Origin: Allocoleopsis franciscana PCC 7113
Lineage (GTDB): Bacteria; Cyanobacteriota; Cyanobacteriia; Cyanobacteriales; Coleofasciculaceae
NCBI RefSeq assembly: GCF_000317515.1
Contig: NC_019740.1
Location: 1 to 64,000 of the forward strand
Reading direction: 5' to 3'
Length of the DNA: 64,000 nucleotides
Each line of letters starts with the position of its first letter. The first letter of the stretch is position 1. The notes below the pieces were generated by a model. That model was not told where the DNA came from. It saw only the letters and a program-made list of their open reading frames with translations, and made no database searches. The position numbers and the translations under genes are program-made. Shown piece by piece: positions 8,232 through 16,430 of this stretch.

Positions 8232-8445
8232 CCTACCCTTTTGGAACCCTTACTGGTAGAGAATTTGAGATGCCCTTATATGGGGGGGGTCTAAAATCAC
8301 CCCAGATAACTGAGACAATTTCTCAATTACCCGCTTAAGCAAAAAGCTCAAACCCTTATCCAGAGCGCTATATGGGGGGGTCTACGAAAAAATCAGGATT
8401 TCAGCCCTTGCCTGACCCCCCCATAAGAAAGCTGCTGACGGAACT
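8232..8445 (-). promoter_or_regulatory. Leader of array A
   Basis: On the minus strand this stretch aligns by eye with the leaders of arrays B and C. It has the block GTTCCGTCAGC, TATGGGGGGGTC, GACCCCCCCATATAG, a third GACCCCCCCCAT, and a CTCTACCAG box next to the first repeat. The equivalent of the promoter-like box (8650-8664) reads ACCTGGAAAACTGAA instead of ACCTTGACAACTGAA. It is separated from this block by a 147-bp inserted element. Confidence 0.75.
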
Positions 8446-8461
8446 TAAGTTAAGTTAAAAT

Positions 8462-8608
8462 GAATGGCACTGACATAAGAGCCTTGAAATAAATTTCAGG
8501 CTCAAAGCTGAAGTAAGCTAAAGCTTACTGGATAAGCTTTTCAACCCGTTTCAACGGGTTTTAGCTGTTAGCGCGAACTTTAGTTCAGGGCTTAAGTCAG
8601 TGCCATTC
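8462..8608. mobile_element. MITE-like element (147 bp) in leader A
   Basis: Thirteen-bp terminal inverted repeats GAATGGCACTGAC (8462-8474) and GTCAGTGCCATTC (8596-8608) are flanked by a 10-bp direct repeat AAGTTAAAAT (8452-8461 and 8609-8618), which is a target-site duplication. Inside are nested palindromes, such as AGCTAAAGCTTACTGGATAAGCTT and AACCCGTTTCAACGGGTT, and no coding frame. It needs a transposase encoded elsewhere. Its insertion separates the array A leader from its upstream promoter region. Confidence 0.8.
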
Positions 8609-8789
8609 AAGTTAAAATACTCAACTCAAAAATCTATCACCTAAAATAATTCAGTTTTCCAGGTACAGTTATTCTTGAACACTATCCTGACGCTAACACC
8701 AACCCCATGTCAAGATAGTGAGCCTCCTATTTGACAAAAAAGCCGCTGGCTTTTACCAACGGCAGAGTCCAAGCGCTAATCAGACAACA

Positions 8790-10793
8790 TTACATCTTCC
8801 AAGTCATCGGTCGATAAATCTCCTGTTCCCCCATCAAACAGGCGATATATTCCCACACCTGCAACTCCAAACAGCGACGGTTACTCACCTTGTATCCCGT
8901 ATGAGGGTGCGTCATCTTACTTTGCAACCTCTCCTCCCAATGCTTGAGATACTTCTTCAAAGCATCCGGAAAGAGATACACCCCACCCCGCTCATCCGGT
9001 GGTGTAAAATCTTCCAAGACAAAAATCTTAGAATTCACCAAATAAGCCACCAGCGAATCCACCAACAGCGCCCGAAATTCCTCCATCAAATCACTCACCA
9101 ACGCTGGGTGATTGTTGCGGGGGACGTGCAAATTCCCAAAGTGAGGATGCAACCCCACCGTCTGCACCATCGAATACATATTCTGACTTAGCAGCGTGTA
9201 CCCCAAACTGAGTAAACTATTCACCGGGTCAGTGGGTGGACGCTTGGTGCGCTTTTCAAACACAAAGGGTTCTTTAAACAACGTCCCCAGCGCTTGAAAA
9301 TACAGATGGGAACCGTGTCCCTCATATCCCAGCAACACCTCAATCGACTCGGCATCCGGCACATCCAACATCAGCAGCGCCAAGCTATCAATCGCCTTTG
9401 CCGCCTTTTCCGACTTAACGCGACGGTTCAACCGCATCAACAGAATTCGGGAATTGTGCAACTTCCCCAACACGATACTTTTTGCCTGCCGCCTGGTAAA
9501 GTCTGGGTCGAGGGCGCACTGCACCTGACGCACCAGATACTCCACCTCCGCCTGTCCTTCAGTTTGCAATCGTCCGAAATAGCGCCCCTTCTGGGACAGG
9601 TACAGCACTGGAATCCGTCGCCGCAACGCTAAACTTACCGCCCCGTGCGATAAATTGCAGCAACCAAACAGTACAATATGGCTCACTCGATTCACGGGAA
9701 CTTTGCAGCGCAGTTCACCTTGATAAAACACCACAAACTGCTGGTGTTCTACCTTTAAATACGCCCCTTGGTCAGTAATATAAAGTGTGGTCATCGGTTC
9801 CTTCCAATAATGGTCTAAATCAGCAATGGGAAATTGGGACCGTTTAACGATGTTGCAAGTTTTGGGAGGTCGGGATTTGAGTTTGGGCGGTTGCCGAGTT
9901 TTCCGGCGAGAGGGACTTCCCGACTCGGAAAAGGCTTCGCTATCTTCGTTCACCACAGGGGGGGGTGCGGTTACAGTTCCCCCGGCAAACTGATAGCCCA
10001 AAAAGGTAAACTCCTCATCCGGAGCAAAAATCTTTGTCTTTTCCGGTTGCAGAGTTAAGTACAGTTGCGCCAAGCCAGTGGTAATTTGTTCTAAAGCGCG
10101 ATTGGCTTGTATCCAGTCGGGAGCAACCACAACAAAATCATCGCCATAACGCACTAAATTAAGGCCGTGACTCAGGCATTGTCGGTCAAATTCCGTGAGA
10201 TACAAATTGGCTAATGCACCGGAAAGTACTGCTCCTTGTAATACGCCTTTTTGAGGAAAAAGGCGTTGACCTTTAATGACAATTCCGGCTTTGAGTTGCT
10301 GTTCAATCAATTGCAGGACAATGGGTTCAAGCTGCAACTGTTCTAAATGGGTGAACAACAAGGCATGGCAGAGATTGTCAAAAAATTGGGCAATATCTGC
10401 TTTAATCACCCAAGTGGGTTGGAATTGGTAGTAAGATTCCAGATGTTGCACCGCCATCTGAATTCCTCGTCCGGGACGATAGGCGTAACTGCAATCGAGA
10501 AAGGTATCTTCTAAGGGGAGATAAAGTTCTTCGAGTAACAAGCGTTGGACAATTCTGTCGAGGACGACGGGAATGCCAATTAACCGCTTGCCTCCCCTGG
10601 TTTTGCGTAGGTAAAATCCCAGTGCGGGATGGGCAGCGTAGTGTTCCTGTTGCAGTTGGCGCTGTAAAGAATACAACTGTTCTTTAGCAACGCCGGCAAA
10701 CAAGTCTGTGGTAATTCCATCAATTCCTGCACTGCGACTCCCTCGACGTACTTGCCGCCAAGCGGCGATTAAATCTTCTAAGGGAAAGTCCAT
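8790..10793 (-). CDS. cas1: Reverse transcriptase-Cas1 fusion
   Basis: 667 residues. The N-terminal group II intron-type reverse transcriptase has KADIAQFFDN (Asp133) and the active-site YGDD at 216-219. A proline/basic linker follows (about 275-330), then a full Cas1 from about residue 334. The Cas1 catalytic positions are present: Glu491 in GYEGHGSHLYF, His562 in NNHPALVSDLMEEF, and Glu571/572. There is no fused Cas6 domain at the N-terminus. RT-Cas1 proteins of type III systems integrate spacers from RNA through cDNA. Divergent from the separate cas1 gene; array B lies between them. Both genes carry the same 19-bp box about 100 bp upstream of the start. Confidence 0.95.
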   Translation of the reverse strand: MDFPLEDLIAAWRQVRRGSRSAGIDGITTDLFAGVAKEQLYSLQRQLQQEHYAAHPALGFYLRKTRGGKRLIGIPVVLDRIVQRLLLEELYLPLEDTFLDCSYAYRPGRGIQMAVQHLESYYQFQPTWVIKADIAQFFDNLCHALLFTHLEQLQLEPIVLQLIEQQLKAGIVIKGQRLFPQKGVLQGAVLSGALANLYLTEFDRQCLSHGLNLVRYGDDFVVVAPDWIQANRALEQITTGLAQLYLTLQPEKTKIFAPDEEFTFLGYQFAGGTVTAPPPVVNEDSEAFSESGSPSRRKTRQPPKLKSRPPKTCNIVKRSQFPIADLDHYWKEPMTTLYITDQGAYLKVEHQQFVVFYQGELRCKVPVNRVSHIVLFGCCNLSHGAVSLALRRRIPVLYLSQKGRYFGRLQTEGQAEVEYLVRQVQCALDPDFTRRQAKSIVLGKLHNSRILLMRLNRRVKSEKAAKAIDSLALLMLDVPDAESIEVLLGYEGHGSHLYFQALGTLFKEPFVFEKRTKRPPTDPVNSLLSLGYTLLSQNMYSMVQTVGLHPHFGNLHVPRNNHPALVSDLMEEFRALLVDSLVAYLVNSKIFVLEDFTPPDERGGVYLFPDALKKYLKHWEERLQSKMTHPHTGYKVSNRRCLELQVWEYIACLMGEQEIYRPMTWKM

Positions 10794-10904
10794 TGGGATA
10801 AGTTAAAAGTAAAAAGTGAAAAGGCAAAAGTAAGAAAGGGAAATCTGGACAATTTCATCTTGGCAAGGAGGTATGCGAGTTCGAGTTTGAGTACGGGGTA
10901 GGGG

Positions 10905-10923
10905 TATATGAGTTTGTATATGA
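10905..10923 (-). promoter_or_regulatory. 19-bp box upstream of RT-cas1
   Basis: On the gene's own strand it reads TCATATACAAACTCATATA, two TCATATAC units 12 bp apart, 112 bp before the start codon. The identical 19 bp lies at 11869-11887 in the same orientation relative to cas1. I infer a shared operator or activator site for both adaptation genes. Confidence 0.6.
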
Positions 10924-10981
10924 GTTGACTTTTGGGCTAATTTCGGTTATTTTGTGGCAAAGCGAGTATGTGAACGTCTGT

Positions 10982-11239
10982 ACCTTGACAATTGAATGGT
11001 CGGCAAATGCTCATTGATATTTATGGAGAGAGCTAAAGAACACCTATATGGGGGAGTCGGGCGATCGCTAAAACTCTCATGATTTCGTAGACCCCCCCAT
11101 ATTGCTCTCTGGGTAAGGATTTCAGGCTTTCGATCTGGGGGATTAGTGAGAATTAGTCTCAACTATATGGGGTGATTTTAGACCCCCCCATATACAGGTA
11201 TCTTGAACTCTCTCCCAGTAAGGAGTCCAGAATGGTAGG
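10982..11239 (+). promoter_or_regulatory. Leader of array B
   Basis: It begins with ACCTTGACAATTGAA (10982-10996), whose TTGACA looks like a -35 box. It then carries the G-rich motif in variant form (TATATGGGGGAGTC near 11045), GACCCCCCCATATTG near 11090, and GACCCCCCCATATAC near 11185. A CTCTCCCAGTAAGGAGTCC box lies next to the first repeat. The layout matches leaders A and C. Confidence 0.75.
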
Positions 11240-11789
11240 GTTTCAAATCTCTTCCCCTTTACGGGGACGGAAACTGTATGCTTCAAGCGGTGTTTTACCG
11301 CTCTGGATTAGTTTCAAATCTCTTCCCCTTTACGGGGACGGAAACGCAACGTTCATAATAAGAACACTGCTACTTCCGTCATCCGGTTTCAAATCTCTTC
11401 CCCTTTACGGGGACGGAAACATTTGGCTGGGCATAGGTATATGTGCCTGATCCGATTAGTTTCAAATCTCTTCCCCTTTACGGGGACGGAAACCCTAGGG
11501 TTCTTTTCCTTTCTTTCTCACAATCATTGAGTTTCAAATCTCTTCCCCTTTACGGGGACGGAAACGTGGTGGTATTTCGGGGGATGTACCGGGGTTGGGC
11601 TGACTGGGGGTTTCAAATCTCTTCCCCTTTACGGGGACGGAAACATTGTAAAACCATAACTTTGGAAACTTTCTCCCTCGATAAAGTTTCAAATCTCTTC
11701 CCCTTTACGGGGACGGAAACCGGTTTGGGTTCGGACGGGGTTTTCTCCGCTAACGTTTCAAATCTCTTCCCCTTTACGGGGACGGAAAC
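11240..11789 (+). CRISPR. CRISPR array B (8 repeats)
   Basis: Eight identical 35-bp repeats start at 11240, 11311, 11386, 11459, 11531, 11610, 11686 and 11755. They begin GTTTCAAATCTCTTCC and end ACGGGGACGGAAAC. Spacers are 34-44 bp. The end of spacer 2 (11364-11385) is identical over 22 bases to the start of the array A spacer at 8083-8121, both read in crRNA orientation. No degenerate final repeat is seen. The neighbours RT-cas1 and cas1-cas2 are the probable adaptation machinery. Confidence 0.97.
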
Positions 11790-11868
11790 CCTTCTGTGAT
11801 AGAGTAGGGTCGGCATTGCCCACGCTACCACTCTCGCCACTCAAAAGCCAAATCAGACATTTTTGAAG

Positions 11869-11887
11869 TCATATACAAACTCATATA
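11869..11887 (+). promoter_or_regulatory. 19-bp box upstream of cas1
   Basis: TCATATACAAACTCATATA, 101 bp before the cas1 start codon, identical to the box before RT-cas1 (10905-10923, opposite strand). Weaker CTCATACTCATACTCAAATA repeats follow it, and similar degenerate copies flank the other box. Confidence 0.6.
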
Positions 11888-11987
11888 CAACAGCCAGTTA
11901 CTCATACTCATACTCAAATACCCTTCCGTAAAGATGGAACTGTGGAGAACTTAAAGCTCCCAATTCCTAAAAACTACGGTTGGGAAA

Positions 11988-12989
11988 ATGAACAACCTTT
12001 ACATCACTGGCACTGAGTCGTATCTAAAAGTCCAAGACCAACATTTACTGGTTTTTCACCCCCATAAACCCTGCTGCAAAGTAGCAATCAATCAGGTCAA
12101 CAATCTTGTTCTCATTGGCTACTGTAAGCGGTCTGATAAAGCCATATATTTCGCTTTATCCCGATGCATTCCTGTACTGTTCCTTGATGATAAAGGCAAT
12201 TATTTCGGACGCATCGAGACGGAAGAACGGCGTCGAGTGAAATACTTAGCCCACCAACTCAAACGTGCAAAAGACCTTGAATTTACAAGAGCAATAGCAG
12301 AGAGTATCGTCCGAGCCAAATTGCATAATTCCTGCACTTTGCTGCGGCACTTTTCTCATTGCCATCCGACAAAAGCGACTCAAACAACTCTTGATGCTAT
12401 GGCGCTGTTGTTGGATGATTTACCCCTTGCCGATTCAGTGGACGTGCTGCGGGAATATGGGCAAACAGCAACAAAACTCTACTTTCAATCTTTGGGTTGT
12501 TTGTTCGCTGGAGCGCTCAATTTTGACCAACCAATTCAACACCAACCGACTCACCCCATCAACAGCCTGTTGAATTTAGGTTACACCCTGTTGAATCAGA
12601 ATATTTATGCCCTGCTGCAAGCTGTAGGGTTGCACTCTCATTTTGGCAATTTGCACATTCATCGCGACCATCATCCCGCCTTAGTCGCTGATTTTATGGA
12701 AGAATTTAGCGCCTTGTTGGTGGATGCTCTGGTGGTGGATTTGGTAATTCTTCAGCTATTTACCCCAGCGGATTTTACCTTACCCGATGCGCGAGGTGGA
12801 GTGTATCTCTATCCCAATGCCATCAATAAATTCATCCAGTATTGGGAGAAGACGTTGCAGAGTGAGGTGAATCATTTGTACGCCGGAACTGTGAACTATC
12901 AGCAGTGCTTGGAATGGCAAGTGCAGGAGTATGTTGCTTGCTTGCTCGGCGAACGGGAATTTTATCGACCGTTTTTAAGTAAAAAGTAA
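11988..12989 (+). CDS. cas1: Stand-alone Cas1 lacking the catalytic Glu
   Basis: 333 residues, a full-length Cas1 closely related to the Cas1 half of the RT fusion. A gapless alignment around the first metal ligand pairs GYEGHGSHLYF of the fusion with EYGQTATKLYF here, so the catalytic Glu is Gly. The later ligands are kept (HHPALVADFMEEF). Cas1 forms the integrase with Cas2. A Cas1 missing this Glu should not integrate by itself, so it may be a structural partner of RT-Cas1 or a decaying copy. The gene is followed 39 bp later by cas2, so the pair forms an operon. Confidence 0.92.
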   Translation: MNNLYITGTESYLKVQDQHLLVFHPHKPCCKVAINQVNNLVLIGYCKRSDKAIYFALSRCIPVLFLDDKGNYFGRIETEERRRVKYLAHQLKRAKDLEFTRAIAESIVRAKLHNSCTLLRHFSHCHPTKATQTTLDAMALLLDDLPLADSVDVLREYGQTATKLYFQSLGCLFAGALNFDQPIQHQPTHPINSLLNLGYTLLNQNIYALLQAVGLHSHFGNLHIHRDHHPALVADFMEEFSALLVDALVVDLVILQLFTPADFTLPDARGGVYLYPNAINKFIQYWEKTLQSEVNHLYAGTVNYQQCLEWQVQEYVACLLGEREFYRPFLSKK

Positions 12990-13028
12990 TACTTTTTTGA
13001 ATTTTGACTTTTTACTTTTGCCTTCTTT

Positions 13029-13310
13029 ATGGCGTTTTATTTGGTTTGCTACGACATCGTCAAAGACAGTCGCCGCAATAAAGTAGCACATTTGTTGGAA
13101 GGTTACGGCTTGCGAGTCCAGAAGTCAGTGTTTGAAGTTGTACTGGATGAACAGCAGTATGAAAAGCTGCAAAAAAGGCTGCTGAAGTATCTCAATCAAC
13201 GGGAAGACCAACTTAGATTTTATCCCCTATCAGCTCGGAATCGAAGTAAGGTCTTAGTGCTGGGAGTGCAGCCAGAATTTGCAGTAGATGATGCGGCATT
13301 TATTGTTTAG
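13029..13310 (+). CDS. cas2: Cas2
   Basis: 93 residues. YLVCYDIVKDSRRNKVAHLL near the N-terminus holds the conserved Asp of the ferredoxin-like fold. GYGLRVQKSVFEV is the classical Cas2 second block. It acts as the dimeric core of the Cas1-Cas2 integrase. It is the only cas2 I find in the window, so both RT-Cas1 and the stand-alone Cas1, and perhaps the distant type I Cas1, may depend on it. Confidence 0.95.
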   Translation: MAFYLVCYDIVKDSRRNKVAHLLEGYGLRVQKSVFEVVLDEQQYEKLQKRLLKYLNQREDQLRFYPLSARNRSKVLVLGVQPEFAVDDAAFIV

Positions 13311-13372
13311 CGGTGGGGTTAATTGTTGGCGAATTAAAGACTTAATTTCTTAGTCTTCTTTAACCCCCCTAA

Positions 13373-13392
13373 CCTCCTCACTAAAGCTCCGG
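13373..13392 (+). repeat. Dispersed repeat, copy 1
   Basis: CCTCCTCACTAAAGCTCCGG recurs at 35980-35999 exactly, and its last 17 bp recur at 38963-38979. Each copy sits in a gap with nearby AACCCCC/GGGGG tracts. Non-coding dispersed element of unknown role. Confidence 0.7.
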
Positions 13393-13461
13393 CTTGGGTT
13401 CGGGGGGAAAAGAGAGAGAGAGTTGTTGAGCAATAACTAACAGCTAAGGAGAATTTACGCC

Positions 13462-14001
13462 ATGAGTCAACCTGTGAATGATATCAGAGACAATCCATCT
13501 ACAGCTTTGTCAGGTTATCAACAAGCTTTGGATGATTTCGGCATCATTCAGTTACTCCAGAAATTGATTTTACTGGCTCCAACGGAGTTCAAGGTTGAGG
13601 AACGAGAAAGCTTAGCGACGATGCTAATTGAGCGGTTAACCACGAGTCTCAATCGTTCCCTGATTGACCAATGCCTCAACCCGATTTATCCCTGCCATGA
13701 AGGTGTAATTTCTGACCTAATTACCACTGAACTCAACGCCCTTCCGTCTTCCATCAATTTGGCGGAAAACTTTTCTTACTACCTTTCTTTTGCCTACTTT
13801 GTCGTTGGCGAAAAAGTTCAGTGGAAGCCCATCTTTGAACCAACTGACTGGGGGATAGTGCTTGGTCGATTCTACGCCTATGCTCACCATCGCTGTCGTT
13901 GGGGTTGGAAGTATGTGATTTGGTTGGCTCAAGATTCACCCAGTTCAGCTTGGACTATTGTCGATACGGCTTGGGAAGAAGATTTGGTAAGGAAAAAGTA
14001 A
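13462..14001 (+). CDS. Cassette protein A, second copy (unknown function)
   Basis: 179 residues, start MSQPVNDIRD with AAGGAG 9 bases upstream. Paralogue of 2020-2565: shared YQQALDDFGI, the helical middle, WGIVLGRFYAYAHHRCRWGW, and the ending TAWEEDL. It lies 150 bp after cas2 on the same strand and may be carried on the cas1-cas2 transcript. First gene of the A-B-C cassette in its second, plus-strand copy. Function unknown. Confidence 0.8.
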   Translation: MSQPVNDIRDNPSTALSGYQQALDDFGIIQLLQKLILLAPTEFKVEERESLATMLIERLTTSLNRSLIDQCLNPIYPCHEGVISDLITTELNALPSSINLAENFSYYLSFAYFVVGEKVQWKPIFEPTDWGIVLGRFYAYAHHRCRWGWKYVIWLAQDSPSSAWTIVDTAWEEDLVRKK

Positions 14002-14090
14002 AAAGTAAGAGGGATTATTTTGCCTTTTACCTTTTACCTTCAGCTCCATTGTTACCAATCCAATATCCAAAATCTAAAATCTAAAATTCC

Positions 14091-14393
14091 ATGAGCAATC
14101 CTCGTTCTCTGACTCAACGTGAACTAGACTTAATTGAACTTTACAGCCACTGCGAACTGGGGATGACACCCAGACAATTCTATGCCAAATGGCAGGTAAC
14201 TTACGAGCTTATTGCTGCTATTTGTTCCCGTTCTCTGTCTACTGTTAGCAGTTGGTTTTCTCGTGGTGGTAACTATCGCCGTCCTACTCCAAACGACTTG
14301 CGTCATCTAGCTTTGATGGATTTCCTGTTAGAACACGAGATTTCGGACGAACTTTTCAGTTTGCTGTGCCGCCCTTGGGAAAGTCAAAAGTAA
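14091..14393 (+). CDS. Cassette protein B, second copy: small helix-turn-helix protein
   Basis: 100 residues, MSNPRSLTQRELDLIELYSH then MTPRQFYAKWQVTYELIAAI and STVSSWFSRGGNY. Same layout as 1727-2023, with a probable HTH whose recognition helix reads STVSSWFSR. Unlike the first copy it does not overlap gene A. About 90 bp of AT-rich repeat (AAAAGTAAGAGGG and CCAAAATCTAAAATC types) has been inserted between them. Function inferred only as DNA binding. Confidence 0.8.
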   Translation: MSNPRSLTQRELDLIELYSHCELGMTPRQFYAKWQVTYELIAAICSRSLSTVSSWFSRGGNYRRPTPNDLRHLALMDFLLEHEISDELFSLLCRPWESQK

Positions 14394-14537
14394 AAAGTTA
14401 AAAGGTAAAAGAGTGCCAATTCTCTTTTTATTTTTTAGGCGAATAGCATAGATTTAGTGCAATGTCTATGTTAGCCCGAAATTTCTTGAGATAGCCATTG
14501 TTTATTAGGTTTAGGTTAGGTTACGAGCACAAAAGAT

Positions 14538-14588
14538 AAGCGCTCTACAGCTTGGCTGAATAGCGGCAGCTTCCGCGTGAGAGCGCTT
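14538..14588 (+). terminator. Hairpin between cassette genes B and C, second copy
   Basis: Arms AAGCGCTCT (14538-14546) and AGAGCGCTT (14580-14588) are followed by TTCC. It sits at the same place in the cassette as the palindrome at 1527-1563. Termination or RNA processing is possible. Confidence 0.5.
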
Positions 14589-14670
14589 TTCCTCTCCAAA
14601 ACTATCTGCTTGTTCCAGGATGCAAAAACCAGCGCATCCCATCAAGTCCTTCAACTGGTGTTATTTAACC

Positions 14671-15114
14671 ATGAAACATAGCGATTGGCTGCGCCTTCAC
14701 AACGAGGGCGAGACTATTTGTGCAACTCTCCGGCAAAAAGGCTATCACTGTCAAAAACAAGCCCGCCGTTTGTCTTGGTGGGTGAGTCAGGAGGGGAGTC
14801 ATTCCTACGTCCTGACTTATTTAACCACACCCGTGAGTGAATGGAGCATCATGCCTAACGATGCCCATCCGGCAAGGGAGAAGCTCATTTCAATTGTACA
14901 GAGTGCCCTGGATAATCAAGAAGAGGGGGTTACGACTGAGCAACCCCCTGAATACGACCCCCGTCCTTGGGCCATTGTCCGTCTTTTACCCGATGCTCGT
15001 CGGTATACAGTTGCGAAGTTTTTTAATCGCCAGGACGCGCATGATCATTTGAGGATGTTGCATCGGTTTATGCCGGCAGCGGAGTTTGAAATCGTCTTTG
15101 ATGCGGTTGACTAG
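14671..15114 (+). CDS. Cassette protein C, second copy (unknown function)
   Basis: 147 residues from MKHSDWLRLH. The frame is open 17 codons further upstream, but homology to 958-1446 begins at this Met. It shares the blocks RPWAIVRLLPDARRYTVA, FFNRQDA, the LHRFMPA segment and EFEIVFD. It is shorter than the first copy at the C-terminus and in the central linker. Last gene of the second cassette; array C and its leader follow. Function unknown. Confidence 0.8.
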   Translation: MKHSDWLRLHNEGETICATLRQKGYHCQKQARRLSWWVSQEGSHSYVLTYLTTPVSEWSIMPNDAHPAREKLISIVQSALDNQEEGVTTEQPPEYDPRPWAIVRLLPDARRYTVAKFFNRQDAHDHLRMLHRFMPAAEFEIVFDAVD

Positions 15115-15224
15115 TGCAACGCGGCAAAAGTTTTCCACCATTCCCCCGCTGCCAATGTGGCTTGACATTGAGCCAGAATTTGGATACCCTAACGTTAGGT
15201 TAGGGTAATTGTACTAATAGCTGT

Positions 15225-15494
15225 ACCTTGACAACTGAAGATTAGTTAACTAAACGTTTTCCAGCAAGTAATTTGGCTTCGCTGAGTTCCGTCAGCCGCT
15301 TTTATGGGGGGGTCAGGCAAGGGCTGAAATCCTTATTTTTCGTAGACCCCCCCATATAGCGCTCTGGATAAGGGTTTGAGGCTATGGAGAGAGGTATTTA
15401 TTGATAATTAGTCTCAACTATTAGGGTCAATTTTAACCCCCCCCATATTTCGCTATCTCGAATTCTCTCCCAGTCAGGGTTCTAATATGGGAGG
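15225..15494 (+). promoter_or_regulatory. Leader of array C
   Basis: Starts with ACCTTGACAACTGAA (15225-15239), with a TTGACA -35-like box. GTTCCGTCAGC follows, then TATGGGGGGGTCAGGCAAGG, GTAGACCCCCCCATATAGCG and a third ACCCCCCCCATATT. A CTCTCCCAGTCAGGG box precedes the first repeat. TATGGGGGGGTC and GACCCCCCCATA can pair as a long hairpin. Nearly the same as leader A read on its own strand. Confidence 0.75.
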
Positions 15495-16256
15495 GTTTCA
15501 ATTAACTTCCCCTTTACGGGGACGGAAACTTTCCTAGCTCTCTCGGTTGCGTCTGTTGGAGTTAAGTGTTTCAATTAACTTCCCCTTTACGGGGACGGAA
15601 ACATTTCTGGGCTATTGGTACCGGGTGTGGGCATCGCCGGTTTCAATTAACTTCCCCTTTACGGGGACGGAAACTTCTGACCCTAGACGCAGCTTCTTCT
15701 GGACTTAAATAGTGTTTCAATTAACTTCCCCTTTACGGGGACGGAAACTCGGATGGAATTAGAGCTTTCATACACAGTTCCGTGTTTCAATTAACTTCCC
15801 CTTTACGGGGACGGAAACATAGCGGCAATGGCAACAACGATGGCGATGAAATTTTGTTTCAATTAACTTCCCCTTTACGGGGACGGAAACCCAATTTGGT
15901 AACCACTAACTAGTTCATTTTCCACTAAGTTTCAATTAACTTCCCCTTTACGGGGACGGAAACTCATACACAGTTCCGTCAACCGTGGCCAAACGCGAGC
16001 GTTTCAATTAACTTCCCCTTTACGGGGACGGAAACATTTTACGCTTTTCAAGGCATTCTTCGTGTAGAAATAATAGTTTCAATTAACTTCCCCTTTACGG
16101 GGACGGAAACATTGTTCTGATTGAGTGTTTCGCCAAGCACCCCGATTGGTTTCAATTAACTTCCCCTTTACGGGGACGGAAACGCGAGTCCTACCGATGT
16201 TGCGAAAACACTGATTGCACTTGTTTCAATTAACTTCCCCTTCACGGGGACGGAAC
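15495..16256 (+). CRISPR. CRISPR array C (11 repeats)
   Basis: Repeats of 35 bp start at 15495, 15568, 15640, 15714, 15784, 15856, 15929, 16001, 16076, 16149 and 16223. They begin GTTTCAATTAACTTCC and end ACGGGGACGGAAAC. The eleventh is degenerate (CTTCACGG inside, GGAAC at the end, 34 bp), marking the leader-distal end. Spacers are 35-40 bp. Spacers 4 (15749-15783) and 7 (15964-16000) share TCATACACAGTTCCGT as the end of one and the start of the other, so they come from overlapping protospacers on the same strand. Confidence 0.97.
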
Positions 16257-16430
16257 GAATCCAGTCCGGAAAGGGATAGGTTATCTGCGTATAGTTCAAA
16301 AAACTTTCCTTTTACTTTGTCAATAGTGGAAGTTGGTTGTTATCACTTCCCACTCCTTCTCTTCCACTGAAATCAGGGTCTTCCATAACTATCTAAAATC
16401 ACCACAACAGATTAAGTAAAGCAGAGACCC

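Noticed and set aside
11172-11840. Open frames running through CRISPR arrays B and D and their spacers
   Set aside because: They consist of the repeated CRISPR unit in translation and show no gene signals. The array explains them.
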